From assembly GCA_001304015.1 (NCBI GenBank), contig LJUY01000029.1:1-29368 (forward strand): a DNA stretch of 29,368 nucleotides. The letters are read 5' to 3'. Of this stretch, positions 1-7,457 are shown piece by piece. The position numbers and the translations under genes are program-made. Each line of letters starts with the position of its first letter. Positions within the stretch are counted from its first letter, which is position 1. The notes below the pieces were generated by a model. The model made no database searches, was not told where the DNA came from, and saw nothing but the letters and a program-made list of their open reading frames with translations. The stretch comes from a candidate division Zixibacteria bacterium SM23_81. GTDB lineage: Bacteria; SM23-81.

Positions 1-358
1 TGGAGGCGACGGGAGTCGAACCCGTGTCCGAAGATAACTCGACAGGAACCTCTACATGCATAGCCTTTCTTTTAAATCTCGCCTGCTCCGTCTCCGAAAG
101 GCAGGATACGGAGCGGGCCAGCTCAAAAGATCTCATCGTTCAACCTTGAGCAGGGCTGAACGACCAGCCTGCCTTCATCGACGCCCTCATCCAGCCCGGC
201 AAGCGAAGCCGGTGAGAACGGGTCGCCTTTAATTAGGCGGCCATTGCATACGAATAATCGTTTGCAATTAGATTTGTTTTCCCAATTGTTTAACGAGCCA
301 CTGGGACCTCGGCACGCAGTTCCGGCCTCACTACCCCCGTCGAAGCCGTATCGCCCCC
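1..358 (-). ncRNA. ssrA: tmRNA (transfer-messenger RNA), 3' CCA just outside the window
   Basis: Read on the minus strand, the RNA starts GGGGGCGAUACGGCUUCGAC, the typical tmRNA 5' end, and finishes with a T-arm (GGUUCGACUCCCGUCGCCUCC) whose last seven bases pair with GGGGGCG. Position 1 is the unpaired discriminator A, so the CCA, if encoded, lies just beyond the window edge. A tag reading frame sits at 233-265. tmRNA with SmpB rescues stalled ribosomes and tags the unfinished peptide for proteolysis. The 5' end lies 5 nt after the encoded CCA of tRNA-Lys(CUU), which suggests co-transcription from the promoter at 487-515 and processing of a joint precursor. This call is very secure. Confidence 0.97.
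233..265 (-). other. tmRNA tag-peptide reading frame
   Basis: Ten codons starting with the resume codon GCA encode ANDYSYAMAA and end in UAA. The peptide has the usual form of a tmRNA tag: it starts with AN(D) and ends in the hydrophobic AA degron read by ClpXP-type proteases. The frame lies inside the tmRNA at the expected place, downstream of the 5' tRNA-like half. Confidence 0.93.
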
Positions 359-363
359 ATATT

Positions 364-440
<77 letters not shown>

Positions 441-486
441 GATTGTAAAAGAACAGAGAAAAACTATAAGTCCTTTGCAGTAGGTA

Positions 487-515
487 AAAATATAAAAAAA
501 ACCGGTATGTGTCAA
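487..515 (-). promoter_or_regulatory. sigma-70-type promoter for tRNA-Lys(CUU) and tmRNA
   Basis: On the minus strand TTGACA (510-515) is followed after 17 bp by TATTTT (487-492). Predicted initiation near 480 leaves a short leader before the tRNA at 440. There is no room for a separate tmRNA promoter other than inside the tRNA gene. Confidence 0.7.
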
Positions 516-525
516 GCGAAAAGAC

Positions 526-605
526 CGTTGATCGGTAATCGGTGATCGTTAATCGATAAGAAAAAAAGATCTAAGGTTTTCACGATCAACGATTAACGAT
601 TAACG
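526..605. repeat. imperfect inverted repeat made of CGTTAATCG / CGATTAACG words
   Basis: The left arm (526-556) iterates words such as GTTGATCG, GTAATCG and GATCGTTAATCG. The right arm (581-605) carries the reverse-complement words CGATCAACG and CGATTAACG in tandem. The arms flank an A-rich centre and could form a long imperfect hairpin. A further copy of the word (TCGTTAATCGGT) appears near 9798. The function is unknown. It lies between two tRNA units and contains no gene. Confidence 0.6.
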
Positions 606-617
606 CTGCACGAAAAA

Positions 618-691
618 TGAGCCCGGCGCGAATCGAACGCGCGACCAACGGCTTAAAAGGCCGCTGCTCTACCTAGCTGAGCTACGGGCTC
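618..691 (-). tRNA. tRNA-Lys (anticodon UUU), CCA not encoded
   Basis: The minus strand gives acceptor GAGCCCG/CGGGCUC, D-arm GCUC...GAGC, anticodon stem GCGGC/GCCGU with loop CUUUUAA (anticodon UUU, Lys AAA/AAG), and T-arm GCGCG-UUCGAUU-CGCGC. The base at 618 supplies the discriminator A, and 615-617 does not read CCA, so the tail must be added by CCA nucleotidyltransferase. This differs from the neighbouring tRNA-Lys(CUU). Confidence 0.96.
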
Positions 692-705
692 AGTTTTGAC
701 CTACT

Positions 706-734
706 ATTATTGTGAAAAAAGGGAGTTTTGTCAA
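706..734 (-). promoter_or_regulatory. sigma-70-type promoter for tRNA-Lys(UUU)
   Basis: On the minus strand TTGACA (729-734), a 17-bp spacer and AATAAT (706-711, five of six matches to TATAAT) lie just ahead of the tRNA at 691. Initiation is expected near 699, giving a leader of only a few bases. Confidence 0.75.
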
Positions 735-763
735 GGGTTTTTTCTTTTTTTGAGGGAGAGGGG

Positions 764-790
764 CACGAGATTCGAGACTCGAGATTCGTG
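764..790. repeat. short palindromic word repeat (CGAGATTCGAGACTCGAGATTCG type)
   Basis: CACGA at the left end is the reverse complement of TCGTG at the right end. The interior iterates GATTCGAG / ACTCGAG words around a central CTCGAG. No gene is present. Confidence 0.45.
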
Positions 791-806
791 AAAAGCCAAA
801 CATACC

Positions 807-973
807 TGTCGTTCTGAGGAGTGACGTGGAACAAGAGAAGTCATAACCCTGAGCGCAGCGAAGGGGACACGGAGCGAAGAAAAATCTCATTTTCTCTGCC
901 AACTGATCGGCTGAAGCATAAAGGAGATTCTTCGGTCGCCTTCGCTTGAGCTCAGGCTTCCCTCAGAATGACA
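807..973. repeat. MITE-like inverted-repeat element with CTGAGCG/GCGAAGG words
   Basis: The outer ends TGTCGTTCTGAGG (807-819) and CCTCAGAATGACA (961-973) are inverted copies with one mismatch. Inside, the left arm has CTGAGCGCAGCGAAGG and GAAGAAAAATCTC. The right arm, read on the other strand, has CTGAGCTCAAGCGAAGG and GAAGAATCTCC in the same order. The element thus reads as two near-copies facing each other over about 167 bp. A fragment of the same word (CCTTCGGCTTCGCTCAGG) recurs near 1048-1065. From memory, similar TGTCATTCTGAGCGAAGCGAAG words occur as dispersed intergenic repeats in many bacteria. No transposase is present. The rest of 735-1202 shows no gene, only further short repeats. 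Confidence 0.6.
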
Positions 974-1120
974 AAAAGGGGAAATTTGGAACCGGTGAGT
1001 GGGAGAAAGCCCAACATTTATGTTGTTGCCAGGAGGTTTTAAGCCCTTCGGCTTCGCTCAGGATAAAATCCACGAAAAACCGACCAAGCAATCTCGGTGC
1101 GGGGAGGTGTGGTGAGGGCC

Positions 1121-1150
1121 CTGCCAACTGCAACTGCCAACTGCCACTGG
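1121..1150. repeat. tandem CTGCCAACTG-type short repeat
   Basis: Three degenerate copies of CTGCCAACTG / CAACTGCCAA follow each other. It is a low-complexity intergenic word repeat of the same kind as the others in this stretch, with no coding potential. Confidence 0.5.
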
Positions 1151-1162
1151 AGAGGGGAGGGA

Positions 1163-1187
1163 GGGGGTTACACTGAGCGTAACCCCC
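1163..1187 (-). terminator. strong hairpin 16 bp past the end of the PDZ lipoprotein gene
   Basis: GGGGGTTAC (1163-1171) and GTAACCCCC (1179-1187) form a perfect 9-bp stem with a 7-nt loop. It starts 16 bp beyond the stop codon of the minus-strand gene at 1203. No U-tract follows in that direction (the next bases are pyrimidine-rich TCCCTCCC), so it is not a canonical intrinsic terminator. It may stabilise the 3' end or help termination. Confidence 0.4.
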
Positions 1188-1202
1188 AAAATTGGATAAA
1201 TA

Positions 1203-2408
1203 TCATAGCCCTCTGGCGACAGGAATCTCGAGTTCTTGATCTCCTCTTAGAACTTTTAACAGCACGCTTGTACCAGGATCGCCAATAATCAGCGCGACGT
1301 CATGCAAGTTGTCACCATTTAGGGCATTGCCATCAGCCGCGATAATTTTGTCCCCAACCTGTAAGCCCGCCAGATCTGCTGGCCCAGAGGGAGCGATACC
1401 GGCGACGATCTGATTGCCAATTTGAATCCCTATCTTGCCAGGCTTCGCCACATTCTCATCAAGTCGCTCAAAAGATTGAATTGGCTGGCCGCCGCGGGTG
1501 ACAGGGATCTCGAGTTCTTGATCTCCTCTTAGAATCTTTAACAGCACTATTGTACCAGGATCGCCAACTATCAACGCGACATCATGCCTGTTGTCCCCAT
1601 TCAGGGCATTACCATTAGCCGTGATAATTTTGTCTCCAACCTGTAAGCCCGCCAGATCTGCTGGCCCAGATGGCGTTATGCCGGCGACTATCTGATTGCC
1701 AATTTGAATGCCTATCTTGCCAGGTTTGGCCATATACTCGTGAGGTTTCTCAAAAGATCGAATTGGCTGGCCGCCTTTAACCGTATATGGGGCATTGCTA
1801 TCAGCCGTGGCAATTTTGTCTCCAACCTGTAAGCCCGCCAGATCTGCTGGCTCCGATGGCGCTATACTGGCGGCTTTCTGATTGCCAATTTGAATGCCTA
1901 TCTTGTCAGGTTTCGTCACATACTCATGCGGTTGCTTAAAAGATTGAGTTGGCCGGTCGCTTTTAACCGCTCGCTTTGCTTTATCCAGGAAAGACTGCAG
2001 TTGCTTTCTGGCCTCACCGGAAGTTATATCCCCTCGCTCTGTCCTGCCAAAAGCGTTCTGCATGGAAGGGAAAGCATTGGCATAGACCCTCGTTTTTTTG
2101 CCCGCAGATCTGAGCAGTATGATGATCTCCTGGTCTGGATGTGATGAGGACGGACTCTCAAGGGGTATCTTATTAAGATTCCCAGACCCCATGTTCATCT
2201 TGCCCACGAAGGCCAAAGCACCCTCGGTTTCTGAGGTGAGCACATAATCCTTAGAGACGAATACTTCAACAAGTGCGGTTTTAATCACCTGTCTATTCGA
2301 TGATGGAATAAGGACTTCTGGTCTTCCTGACGAATATCCTAGATGTGAAGTTGCACAGCCGGCCGCTACCATGGGCAGCAAAACGGCCCACACTCCAGCC
2401 TTTTTCAT
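1203..2408 (-). CDS. PDZ-domain repeat lipoprotein
   Basis: The 401-residue protein starts with a lipoprotein signal peptide (MKKAGVWAVLLPMVAAGC; Cys18 would be lipidated). Residues about 35-140 form a domain I do not recognise. Three PDZ-like repeats follow: an abbreviated one at about 168-210 and two full ones at about 230-305 and 324-400. Each contains GKIGIQIGNQ..GI.PSGPAD and LAGLQVGDKI, the PDZ carboxylate-loop and GD-I signature. PDZ domains usually bind peptide C-termini, here presumably at the outer membrane or in the periplasm. No protease domain is present. An in-frame ATG six codons upstream (2426) has its AAGGAG only 3 nt away. The chosen ATG has AAAGGGGTG at normal spacing and gives a cleaner signal peptide. 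The gene stands alone. Confidence 0.85.
   Translation of the reverse strand: MKKAGVWAVLLPMVAAGCATSHLGYSSGRPEVLIPSSNRQVIKTALVEVFVSKDYVLTSETEGALAFVGKMNMGSGNLNKIPLESPSSSHPDQEIIILLRSAGKKTRVYANAFPSMQNAFGRTERGDITSGEARKQLQSFLDKAKRAVKSDRPTQSFKQPHEYVTKPDKIGIQIGNQKAASIAPSEPADLAGLQVGDKIATADSNAPYTVKGGQPIRSFEKPHEYMAKPGKIGIQIGNQIVAGITPSGPADLAGLQVGDKIITANGNALNGDNRHDVALIVGDPGTIVLLKILRGDQELEIPVTRGGQPIQSFERLDENVAKPGKIGIQIGNQIVAGIAPSGPADLAGLQVGDKIIAADGNALNGDNLHDVALIIGDPGTSVLLKVLRGDQELEIPVARGL
1220..1955 (-). repeat. in-gene tandem duplication, 282-bp period
   Basis: The segments beginning at 1220 and 1502 are near-identical with a period of 282 bp (94 codons), covering one PDZ domain plus its linker. A third copy matches the same unit but resumes at 1791 instead of about 1887. 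It therefore lacks 96 bp (32 codons), a clean in-frame loss of the second half of that PDZ domain. The high DNA identity suggests recent duplication. Confidence 0.8.
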
Positions 2409-2644
2409 GACGAACACCCCTTTCATAATCTCCTTGGGATTCCCTGGAGGGGACTTTCCCCTCTTCCTTTTCTATTTCAGTAATCGGGAAAATAGCGGCT
2501 TACGAGCGCACAAATTTCTCTTCAGTAGATGTTGATAAGCTTCATAGCTGGCTCATAAATTTATAGCAAGTTATGTACCACTTCTTTAATATCAAGTCCC
2601 AAAATTTGCAGAGAGCAAATAGGAAAAGAATGGGCAAGGCTCAT

Positions 2645-2674
2645 AAAAAAGCCCTCCCCAAGTTATGGAGAGGG
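2645..2674 (-). terminator. intrinsic terminator downstream of the PQQ-propeller gene
   Basis: On the minus strand CCCTCTCC, a 7-nt loop and GGGGAGGG form an 8-bp stem (one G-U pair) followed by C and TTTTTT. It ends the transcript of the gene at 2957-4825 after a 3' untranslated stretch of about 280 nt. Confidence 0.8.
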
Positions 2675-2806
2675 TCTGCATCACACTTGATTTTAGAATC
2701 TGTTTCGAATTTGTTTCAAATCACGGTCAAGACGACGGATGCCAAAACTCTGGTTCCAGAGGTGATGTATCTACCCACACAGGTTCGGCACCCGCCTCAT
2801 TGAGAT

Positions 2807-2888
2807 TGCTAGAAGCTCGATGCTGGAGAATCATTACGTCTTCTTTAACTGTCCCGCATCCAGCTTCAAGTCTCTAGCTTCTGGCTTC
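2807..2888. repeat. degenerate inverted repeat of AGAAGCT / GATGCTGGA words
   Basis: GCTAGAAGCTCGATGCTGGA on the left is mirrored by CGCATCCAGCTTC and CTCTAGCTTCTGGC on the right, whose reverse complement contains AGAAGCTAGAG, GAAGCTGGATGCG. The same words (GATGCTGGATACTGGC) recur at 29204-29219. No gene is present. Confidence 0.45.
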
Positions 2889-2956
2889 CATACGGGCCTT
2901 CCACAACCATAAACTGACTTCCAGCCTCTTATCAATGATATTTCGCCAATGACTCT

Positions 2957-4825
2957 CTATTTAGCCGTGCTCAGACTCCTGTCGAACTCACCAACCATAT
3001 TGGATTCCTCCGACTTGTTTCCGGCTGCGTCCACAGCTTTGACCGTGTAGAAATAGTCGATACCCACTTCGCCAGCGGTACCTGCGTCGGTATAGGTGGT
3101 ATCCATAGTGCTGGCTAGGGAGTCATCGAAAGAATCAACCCCTGTTCTTCGATAGACCACGTACCGAGTCGTTGCCACGTTGTCGTAAGGTTCAGTCCAA
3201 TAGAGGCGAATATCACCATCAGCACTTTTAGAACCATTCTCCAGGGCAATGGCCAAATCGTCGATGGCCTCTGGTGGGGTCAGGTCAGCAACCATCTTAG
3301 ACTGAACCTGAGTAGTCAGCGTATCGTTATACCAATTATCGTCGCTGGCGAGTGATGTGACCACGGTCACAGTGTAGACAACCCCGGTATCCGAGCCCAC
3401 CGTCCATGGGGCGAAAGTGGTCTGAACAGATGTGGTCTCAGCCAAACCGCTCACAGAGAACGTGTCCCCATAGAGATAGTGACCGGCAGTGTCAATAAGA
3501 CAGGAGATGTCAAAACTCTGGAGGCCAGAGCGGTAGTTGCTGGCCGTGGCTGAGGGCAGATACGAAGAGTCCGTCTCTACTTTCCTCGGTAGATCAATTG
3601 AGACCACACCCACATCGGGGCTGCCACTTCCCAAAGCATAGAGACTGCCGTCAAAGCTGCCGATGTACAGTATTCCATTGTCGTCGATAGTGGGCGAAGA
3701 TTCGATCTCTCCGCCAGTAAGGAAGCTCCACCTGAGGGATCCGTCGGGGTTAATCGCATATAAGGTGGAGTCCCGGGAACCGACGTAGATGGTCCCACAG
3801 CCGTCCACGGTAGGAGAACCGTCAATCGAGCCACGAGTGGGGAACCGCCACTCTAAGATGCCAATATCCCCCTGATCACGAATGGCATAAAGAGTGCTAT
3901 CATAAGATCCAACGTAGATCGTCCCGTCCGGTCCGATGGCTGGTGACGACTCCGCTCCATCTTCCATAGCAAATTTCCACTTAAGACTGCCATCCGGGTT
4001 AACGGCAAAGAAGACCGTATCCACAGGAACAGGATCTTGTCCCCACGCTCCATAAGGATCTGTTCCCACATAGATTGTTCCATCCGATCCAATAGCAGGG
4101 GAGGAATCTACCAGATGACCATCGTAAAACTGACCGGTAGCATACTTCCACCTCAGCTTAGCATATGTGACGGAGTCCTCAAAAGCGTAGAGGTGTTCAT
4201 CCTTGGAACCAACATAGATTTCTCCATCTGGACCGATTGCGGGAGAGGAGAAAACACACCAATCCGTTAGGTATGTCCACTTTTCTGTACCATCTGGATT
4301 GAGAGCGTAGAGGTTGAAGTCCAGACTTCCCACATAAATGGTTCCATCTGGCCCAATGGCTGGGGATGAGAAGATTAAATACCCCACGTATGTTCTCCAT
4401 TTCAACTTCCCATAAGTGATGGAGTCCTCGATGGCATAAAGATAAGTGTCAAAAGAGCCAAAGTAGATGGTCCCGTCCGGGCCTATGGCAGGAGATGAGA
4501 ACACACCTCCTCCAGTGGTAAAGCGCCATTTGAGGCTCCCATCGGGATTGATAGCGTAGAGACTTGAGTCAGTAACCCCGGCGTAAAACCATCCAGTCCC
4601 CACATAGATAGTCCCGTCTTCACCGATACAGGGAGAGGAGGCTATGGCATCGTGAGCATCGGTAAAGACCCAATTAGCTGTAGGTTCCGCAGGACCAGTA
4701 TAGGGGGTCCGACCAGTATGCTGCAGGTCGTGGCGGAACATGGGCCATGGACTGTCCCCTACCTGCGCTGAAGCAGCGCTAGTCAGAGCCATAACCACCG
4801 TTATTATTAACTTTGTGAATTTCAT
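2957..4825 (-). CDS. exported PQQ-like beta-propeller protein with C-terminal FN3 domain
   Basis: The 622-residue protein has a signal peptide (cleavage expected after ASA at residue 20). From about 45 to 400 it has roughly eight PQQ-like propeller blades of the form SSPAIGPDGTIYVGS.D..LYAINPDGSLKW. A region at about 405-510 resembles a CARDB-type Ig domain (DVGVVSIDLP...). A fibronectin type III domain follows at about 525-610 (DLTPPEAIDDLAI ... VVYRRT ... YFYTVKAVDAAGNKSEESN). PQQ-like blades in such proteins are usually structural and need not bind PQQ. Unlike the next gene, it shows no NPFN-type sorting domain and ends in SLSTAK, so it may be periplasmic or surface-bound by another route. 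AAGGAAGAAGAG precedes the ATG, and TATACT at 4851-4856 is a fair -10 box with a poor -35. The exact ligand is unknown. Confidence 0.85.
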   Translation of the reverse strand: MKFTKLIITVVMALTSAASAQVGDSPWPMFRHDLQHTGRTPYTGPAEPTANWVFTDAHDAIASSPCIGEDGTIYVGTGWFYAGVTDSSLYAINPDGSLKWRFTTGGGVFSSPAIGPDGTIYFGSFDTYLYAIEDSITYGKLKWRTYVGYLIFSSPAIGPDGTIYVGSLDFNLYALNPDGTEKWTYLTDWCVFSSPAIGPDGEIYVGSKDEHLYAFEDSVTYAKLRWKYATGQFYDGHLVDSSPAIGSDGTIYVGTDPYGAWGQDPVPVDTVFFAVNPDGSLKWKFAMEDGAESSPAIGPDGTIYVGSYDSTLYAIRDQGDIGILEWRFPTRGSIDGSPTVDGCGTIYVGSRDSTLYAINPDGSLRWSFLTGGEIESSPTIDDNGILYIGSFDGSLYALGSGSPDVGVVSIDLPRKVETDSSYLPSATASNYRSGLQSFDISCLIDTAGHYLYGDTFSVSGLAETTSVQTTFAPWTVGSDTGVVYTVTVVTSLASDDNWYNDTLTTQVQSKMVADLTPPEAIDDLAIALENGSKSADGDIRLYWTEPYDNVATTRYVVYRRTGVDSFDDSLASTMDTTYTDAGTAGEVGIDYFYTVKAVDAAGNKSEESNMVGEFDRSLSTAK

Positions 4826-5158
4826 CTCTTCTTCCTTTGCTTTGAAACCTAGTATAAAGCATGTTGGAGAAGTAGTTATTACCGCTCAATTCACCATATT
4901 TCATTCCCGCTTCATCGTATTAAAAAACCCCAGCAGACGGGACTGAATTGAGTAACCATCGAATGGTGACCAGGACACTCGCTAAGCCATGGATCATCCG
5001 TCAGTTGGGGAATATGAGGCTATAAAAACATCTTCCTAGCATTTTAGTCAAGTATACTATATTATGATAACACATTTCCCCCTAATTTTCAAGCGTTTTT
5101 TAGATTTTTATAACAAATTTGAAACAATCTCACAGCCGTTATGCTCACTATTGCCCGC
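4826..5158. other. intergenic region with a weak minus-strand terminator
   Basis: This 333-bp stretch separates two minus-strand genes. At 4921-4945 the minus strand reads AGTCCC, a 7-nt loop, then GGGGTTTTTT: a short stem with two G-U pairs that could terminate the SBBP gene transcript. A TATACT box at 4851-4856 may belong to the PQQ gene promoter. The rest is AT-rich with no gene visible. Confidence 0.4.
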
Positions 5159-6886
5159 TCACCTGACCAGCACCATCTTGATGGTTTTGCTGAAATCACC
5201 CACCATCAACCGGCAGAAATACACTCCGCTGGCCACGTCCCGACCGCCCTGGTTATGCCCCTCCCAGCTGATCGAATATCTACCGGCCTTTTGCTCCGCA
5301 TCCACCAGAGTCCGCACATGGTGACCCAGGATATTGAAGACCTTCAGGGTCACAGATCCGTCTTGCGTTATCTGATAGCAGATCTCGGTATTTGTGTTGA
5401 AGGGATTGGGGCAGTTCTGAGAGAGCGCAAATTCCAGAGGCTTTGCCTCCTTTGGCGTTTCGCCTTTTACTTCAGTGGGGATTTCTATGTATTTGATGGT
5501 GGCGTAGTCTTTATCCGTGCCGATGCCGAAGCTATATCCGGTCACATAAACATTGCCGGAATCATCTACTGCGATGGCTTGCGCATCATCGTCTTCATCT
5601 GCCGGCCCGTTGTATCGGATGGCCCAGGCTTCGTCTCCATCGGGATAGTACTTGATGGTGGCGTAGTCGAAGTTTTGGGGAGGCGTGTTGCTTTGAGCAC
5701 TGTGTCCCGTCACATAGATATTGCCAGATTTATCCAGGGCTAGAGCATTAGCTCCATCCACGTCGTTTCCGGGGCCGTTATATATTCTCACCCAGGCGGT
5801 GTCTCCATTGGGATAATACTTCACGGTGCCGAAGTCACCGCGCGGCTGGGCACTGATAACAGTATGCGTTGAGACGGAGACACTGATAGGATCGTCTATG
5901 GCCGTCGCATCGATGCCAGGTTGATTTGCCGTCCCTGTCACCACAACGTTGCCTGAATCATCCACGGCGATAGCTCTAGCGCGATCCTCACCGTTCTCAG
6001 GCCCGTTATATCTTCTCACCCAGGCAGTGTCTCCATCGGGGTGATACTTGATGGTGGTAAAGTCCATGGTTGTCAAACTGTCATAGCTTTCTCCGGTCAC
6101 ATAGATATATCCCCAATCATCTATGGCCAATGCCAGGGGAGTATCAGATTGGTTTCCCGGTCCGTTATATCGCTGGGTCCAGACGGTATCTCCATTGGCG
6201 AGATATTTTATGGTGATAAAGTCTCGGGACGTTCCGCTGCCGTGACTTCCTCCGGTCACGTAGACGTTGCCCGAATCATCAAGGGCCAGGGCAAAGGCAA
6301 AATCATCTTGGTTTGCCGGTCCATCATATCTTCTCACCCAGGCAGTGTCCCCATGGGGATAGTACTTGATGGTGAACGCGTCGGCGACTGCCTTGGTGTT
6401 ATAGCTGTAGCCGGCAACATAGACGTTGCCGGAGGCATCTACTGCTATACCATAGGGGAAATCGCCTCTGTGCGACGGTCCGTAGTATCTCCGCGCCCAG
6501 GCAGTGTCTCCATTGGGATAGTACTTCACGGTAGCGCATTCCTGGCTCGGGTAGTGCCCCGTTTCGCCCGTCACATACACATTGCCGGAATCGTCTATCG
6601 CCAGGGCTCGACCCCATGCTCCTGAAAGTCCCGTGTAGCTTCTGGCCCAGGCGGTATCTCCATTGGGATAGTACTTTATAGTGCCCATATCACCCCAGTT
6701 GATTACTCCCGTCACGTAAATATTGCCCGAATCGTCCACCGCTATGTCATTGGCCCAATCTAGGGAATTTCCAGGCCCGTTGTACCTCGCCACCCAGGCC
6801 GTGTCGACGGATTGAGACCAGGCAGATTGAACGGCACCACTTGCCAAGAGCATGACTGTGAAACAGAACAGTATCCTGGGTTTCAT
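5159..6886 (-). CDS. exported SBBP-repeat beta-propeller protein with C-terminal sorting domain
   Basis: The 575-residue protein has a signal peptide (MKPRILFCFTVMLLASG..., cleavage near QSAWSQ). Eight SBBP repeats follow, each of the form YNGPGN..D.A.AIAVDDSGN(I/V)YVTG...TIKYYPNGDTAWVRR. Repeat 6 carries an insert of about 20 residues after VVVTGTANQ. The C-terminal 85 residues start with LSQNCPNPFNTNTEICYQI and run to VLVR, with VFNILGHHVRTLV and ASGVYFCRL, the type-IX-secretion / FlgD-like sorting domain common in FCB and related candidate phyla. The product is probably a secreted or cell-surface scaffold whose ligand cannot be read from sequence. The frame is open 30 codons further upstream, but this ATG has GGAGGGAGAG at good spacing and begins the signal peptide. 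A promoter lies at 7048-7074, about 160 bp upstream. Confidence 0.87.
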   Translation of the reverse strand: MKPRILFCFTVMLLASGAVQSAWSQSVDTAWVARYNGPGNSLDWANDIAVDDSGNIYVTGVINWGDMGTIKYYPNGDTAWARSYTGLSGAWGRALAIDDSGNVYVTGETGHYPSQECATVKYYPNGDTAWARRYYGPSHRGDFPYGIAVDASGNVYVAGYSYNTKAVADAFTIKYYPHGDTAWVRRYDGPANQDDFAFALALDDSGNVYVTGGSHGSGTSRDFITIKYLANGDTVWTQRYNGPGNQSDTPLALAIDDWGYIYVTGESYDSLTTMDFTTIKYHPDGDTAWVRRYNGPENGEDRARAIAVDDSGNVVVTGTANQPGIDATAIDDPISVSVSTHTVISAQPRGDFGTVKYYPNGDTAWVRIYNGPGNDVDGANALALDKSGNIYVTGHSAQSNTPPQNFDYATIKYYPDGDEAWAIRYNGPADEDDDAQAIAVDDSGNVYVTGYSFGIGTDKDYATIKYIEIPTEVKGETPKEAKPLEFALSQNCPNPFNTNTEICYQITQDGSVTLKVFNILGHHVRTLVDAEQKAGRYSISWEGHNQGGRDVASGVYFCRLMVGDFSKTIKMVLVR

Positions 6887-7047
6887 TTCAACTCTCCCTC
6901 CGTATTGGCCAAAGGTTGAAGGAATCATGTACCCCTTCATACCGTTTTGGTGATCTCTTGAGTTCGGCGAAAGCATGGGATGCCTTGTCGCCAGCTCCCG
7001 GTGGCCATCAGCTCACTTTGTAAGCAAAGTCGATAAGTTAGCTGGAG

Positions 7048-7074
7048 TCTATAGAATTTAAGGGCTTTTGTCAA
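7048..7074 (-). promoter_or_regulatory. candidate sigma-70 promoter for the SBBP-repeat gene
   Basis: The minus strand has a perfect TTGACA (7069-7074) and TATAGA (7048-7053). The spacer is 15 bp, shorter than the 16-18 bp norm, so an activator or an alternative -10 (TAGACT at 17 bp) is possible. The 5' untranslated region would be about 155 nt. Confidence 0.45.
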
Positions 7075-7341
7075 GGATTTTTTAAAAGACGAGTTCCAAT
7101 GTAAAAACGTGGCAGGCGCTTAAAATCTCCGAGATTGTCGCCGAATTCTTTTTGGCTTCCTTGCCGAGCAAACCACATCGTTGCCATTCACATTATCTTT
7201 GTCGGCAGCTGGTTATATCAGCACCGCTGGATTTTCTTTTCAGAGAACTCAAGTTTAGGCCATTTGAACGCTCTCGCCTCGCCTGAATGTACCTGCCAAA
7301 CCACAAGAAATGGAACATGTTTACAATAGTCGGGCCGATTT

Positions 7342-7369
7342 CGAAGGCTTCGCCTTCGCAGCTAAGCTG
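7342..7369. promoter_or_regulatory. two adjacent palindromes upstream of the kinase promoter
   Basis: CGAAGGC-TTC-GCCTTCG (7342-7358) is a perfect 7-bp inverted repeat. It is followed directly by CAGCT-A-AGCTG (7359-7369). They lie about 60-90 bp ahead of the -35 box at 7429, where an operator or activator site could sit. This could equally be chance or repeat debris. Confidence 0.3.
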
Positions 7370-7428
7370 GAAGCGGCTCAGCCAACCTCTCATGGGCTCA
7401 ATATGGGACGTTTTTCACCCTTTTCTCC

Positions 7429-7457
7429 TTGACAAAGAGTACAATATGGAGTATAGT
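7429..7457 (+). promoter_or_regulatory. sigma-70-type promoter for the histidine kinase gene
   Basis: TTGACA (7429-7434), a 17-bp spacer and TATAGT (7452-7457) form a near-consensus promoter. Initiation is expected near 7464, about 23 nt before the start codon. This rules out the longer reading frame that opens at 7457. Confidence 0.78.

Larger units (their letters stand above)
2409..2956. other. intergenic region without a gene
   Basis: This 548-bp stretch between two minus-strand genes holds an intrinsic terminator (2645-2674) and a degenerate inverted word repeat (2807-2888). A weak promoter-like pair (TTGCTA, 17 bp, TATGAA on the minus strand, about 2536-2565) could serve the PDZ lipoprotein gene. 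The small open frames here have no start-site support and no recognisable product. Confidence 0.5.

Noticed and set aside
526-605. CRISPR array
   Set aside because: The words are 8-12 bp, degenerate and in both orientations, with no uniform spacers and no cas genes nearby.
690-902. 70-residue open frame on the minus strand
   Set aside because: It is a translation of the repeat words at 764-890 and overlaps the tRNA-Lys(UUU) promoter. It is a repeat artefact.
5141-6625. Long plus-strand open frames (200 and 194 residues) opposite the SBBP gene
   Set aside because: They mirror the repeated codons of the SBBP blades. Their products are low-complexity antisense repeats with no domain or ribosome site.
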